NCBI GenBank assembly: GCA_033722555.1
Contig: JAWVYS010000010.1
Location: forward strand, 1 to 64,000
DNA: 64,000 nucleotides
DNA from: Brumimicrobium sp033722555
GTDB lineage: Bacteria; Bacteroidota; Bacteroidia; Flavobacteriales_D; Crocinitomicaceae
Direction: 5' to 3'
The first letter of the stretch is position 1. Every line of letters starts with the position of its first letter. The notes under the pieces are model-generated. The model made no database searches. It had not been told where the DNA came from and saw only the letters and a list, made by a program, of their open reading frames with translations. The position numbers and the translations under genes are program-made. Shown here in pieces: positions 63,061-64,000 of the stretch.

Positions 63061-64000
63061 CTATTTTTCGTGTTTCTTTAAATATAGCTTTAATAATGCA
63101 AATACTCCGATGGCCGCAACCGAAAGAACAATAATTTCTATCATCGTATCGAATCCTCGGAAATCAACGAGAATTACATTCACTATATTCTTCCCTTTCG
63201 CCAGGGTATAAGCGTTCTCGGCATAATACTCTGTTACATTTTTTACCGGGTTCTCAGCAGTGATCTCGAGGATTATTAGTGCTATAAATGTACCGAAGGT
63301 CGTTGCAATGATACCGTCCCTTATTCGGTTTGTTGGGTTTGAATAACGGAGATACTTCGGTAATCTGTATAGAACGAGGACAAATAGAATAACGGTAAGG
63401 GTGTCAATGGTGAATTGAGTCATTGCCAGATCGGGAGCACCGTAAAAAACGAATATGAAACACATGGCATATCCAACAATTCCGAGTCCTGCAACAGCCG
63501 CAAGCCGTGAATTTATGAAAATTGTAAACAGAATTGCTGCCAACATGATCCCGCAAATGATGATCTCATTCAGATCTATGCTTTTCAGATCGTTCATATC
63601 CTGTAAATTCATCGGATTACTGAAAACGTGGAGGCCCAGCACCGTGGTAAGAATGACAAGCAAAACCATTACGTACCTTCTCAGGTAACCGTTCTGAAAT
63701 AATCGTGTTAGAAAAAGTGAGAGTTCCTCGAATTTCCCAACAAGTTTCAACATAATTTCTTTTGGTGCGATTGCACTGAATCGTTGAATAAAGTTCTCTT
63801 TACTAGTTCCTGGTTTCCATAGAAAGAAGAAAACCAGTCCGATGCTGATAGTTAGAAAACTCAGCAATAGAATAAGATTGAATCCGTGCCAAAGTTTGAG
63901 ATGACCTGAATTATTTCCAGTAAGATTTTCAGTGATATGCGCACTGAATGCGTTGTCCACGAGCCAAGGGAATAAACCGGCAATAATTCCGCAGATAGCG
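63061..64000 (-). CDS. mnhA: Mrp Na+/H+ antiporter subunit A, C-terminal part (start outside window)
   Basis: The open frame continues past the window end at 64000 with no start in sight, so only the last ~313 residues of a usual ~770-800 are seen. This is the C-terminal MrpA portion: the DUF4040-like stretch GIVGYAMCFIFVFYGAPDLAMTQ and the MrpB-like DFRGFDTMIEIIVLSVAAIGVFA. The antiporter core (NuoL-like) lies beyond the window. Upstream codons up to the edge remain open (AICGIIAGLFPWLV), so a Met codon at 63960 is internal. This is the first subunit of mnhA-G, which expels Na+ against H+. Confidence 0.92.
   Translation of the reverse strand, partial: AICGIIAGLFPWLVDNAFSAHITENLTGNNSGHLKLWHGFNLILLLSFLTISIGLVFFFLWKPGTSKENFIQRFSAIAPKEIMLKLVGKFEELSLFLTRLFQNGYLRRYVMVLLVILTTVLGLHVFSNPMNLQDMNDLKSIDLNEIIICGIMLAAILFTIFINSRLAAVAGLGIVGYAMCFIFVFYGAPDLAMTQFTIDTLTVILFVLVLYRLPKYLRYSNPTNRIRDGIIATTFGTFIALIILEITAENPVKNVTEYYAENAYTLAKGKNIVNVILVDFRGFDTMIEIIVLSVAAIGVFALLKLYLKKHEK

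Overview
This 64 kb window reads as chromosomal DNA of a Bacteroidota bacterium, most likely a marine-type member of the Flavobacteriales. Several signs agree. Five predicted secreted proteins end in type IX secretion (T9SS) sorting domains. Promoter-like TAnnTTTG elements, often with TTG about 19 bp upstream, replace sigma-70 -10/-35 boxes. SecA is long (1119 aa). A SiaB/SiaC pair and an S46 dipeptidyl-peptidase are present, as are two Na+/H+ antiporter systems (NhaD and Mrp). The exact genus cannot be read from the sequence. There is no rRNA operon, CRISPR array, prophage, insertion sequence or obvious genomic island; nearly everything looks like ordinary core genome.

Layout. 1-6.7 kb (minus strand): end of a carotenoid desaturase-like gene, secA, a small DUF2795 gene, a cobalamin adenosyltransferase and an acyl-CoA dehydrogenase. 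6.9-13.8 kb (plus): anmK, an ELFV-type amino acid dehydrogenase, nhaD, then a compact exbB-exbD-tonB-folC run. 13.8-17.8 kb: tRNA-Val, a broken GIY-YIG gene, a T9SS-secreted endonuclease I, tRNA-Leu and trigger factor. 17.9-26 kb: hldD, a lipoprotein metalloprotease beside a secreted subtilisin, an O-antigen ligase/Wzz pair and a DPP11-like peptidase. 26-32.7 kb: a membrane protein, siaB-siaC-coaE, a methyltransferase-ZIP transporter pair, an OsmC-GH3 lipoprotein pair and lipA.

32.8-38.5 kb holds two large T9SS cargo genes separated by about 600 bp without a convincing gene. 38.6-48.9 kb: an ECF sigma factor with a small membrane partner, a MutS2-like ATPase lacking the Smr domain, a run of hypothetical-DUF4159-rsmE-holA-M42 peptidase, accA and ispE. 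48.9-59.6 kb: a T9SS FG-GAP protein, tRNA-Pro followed by an exact 80-bp direct repeat, an M23/LysM hydrolase, a patatin, an unknown gene, an ABC ATPase fused by overlap to a YihY membrane protein, a LexA-like regulator and lon. 59.6-64 kb: the Mrp antiporter operon mnhA-G on the minus strand, with mnhA running off the window end.

Working together: ExbB/ExbD/TonB energise outer-membrane uptake; T9SS exports proteases, a nuclease and repeat proteins; S46, S8 and M42 peptidases suggest a peptide-degrading lifestyle; AnmK and a GH3 lipoprotein fit cell-wall sugar handling; Wzz, O-antigen ligase and HldD serve surface polysaccharide. No clear new multi-gene system stands out. The best candidates for a second look are the tRNA-Pro repeat, the SiaB/SiaC module, the ABC-YihY cluster, the ECF sigma/small membrane protein pair and the wzz/ligase junction with no ATG.
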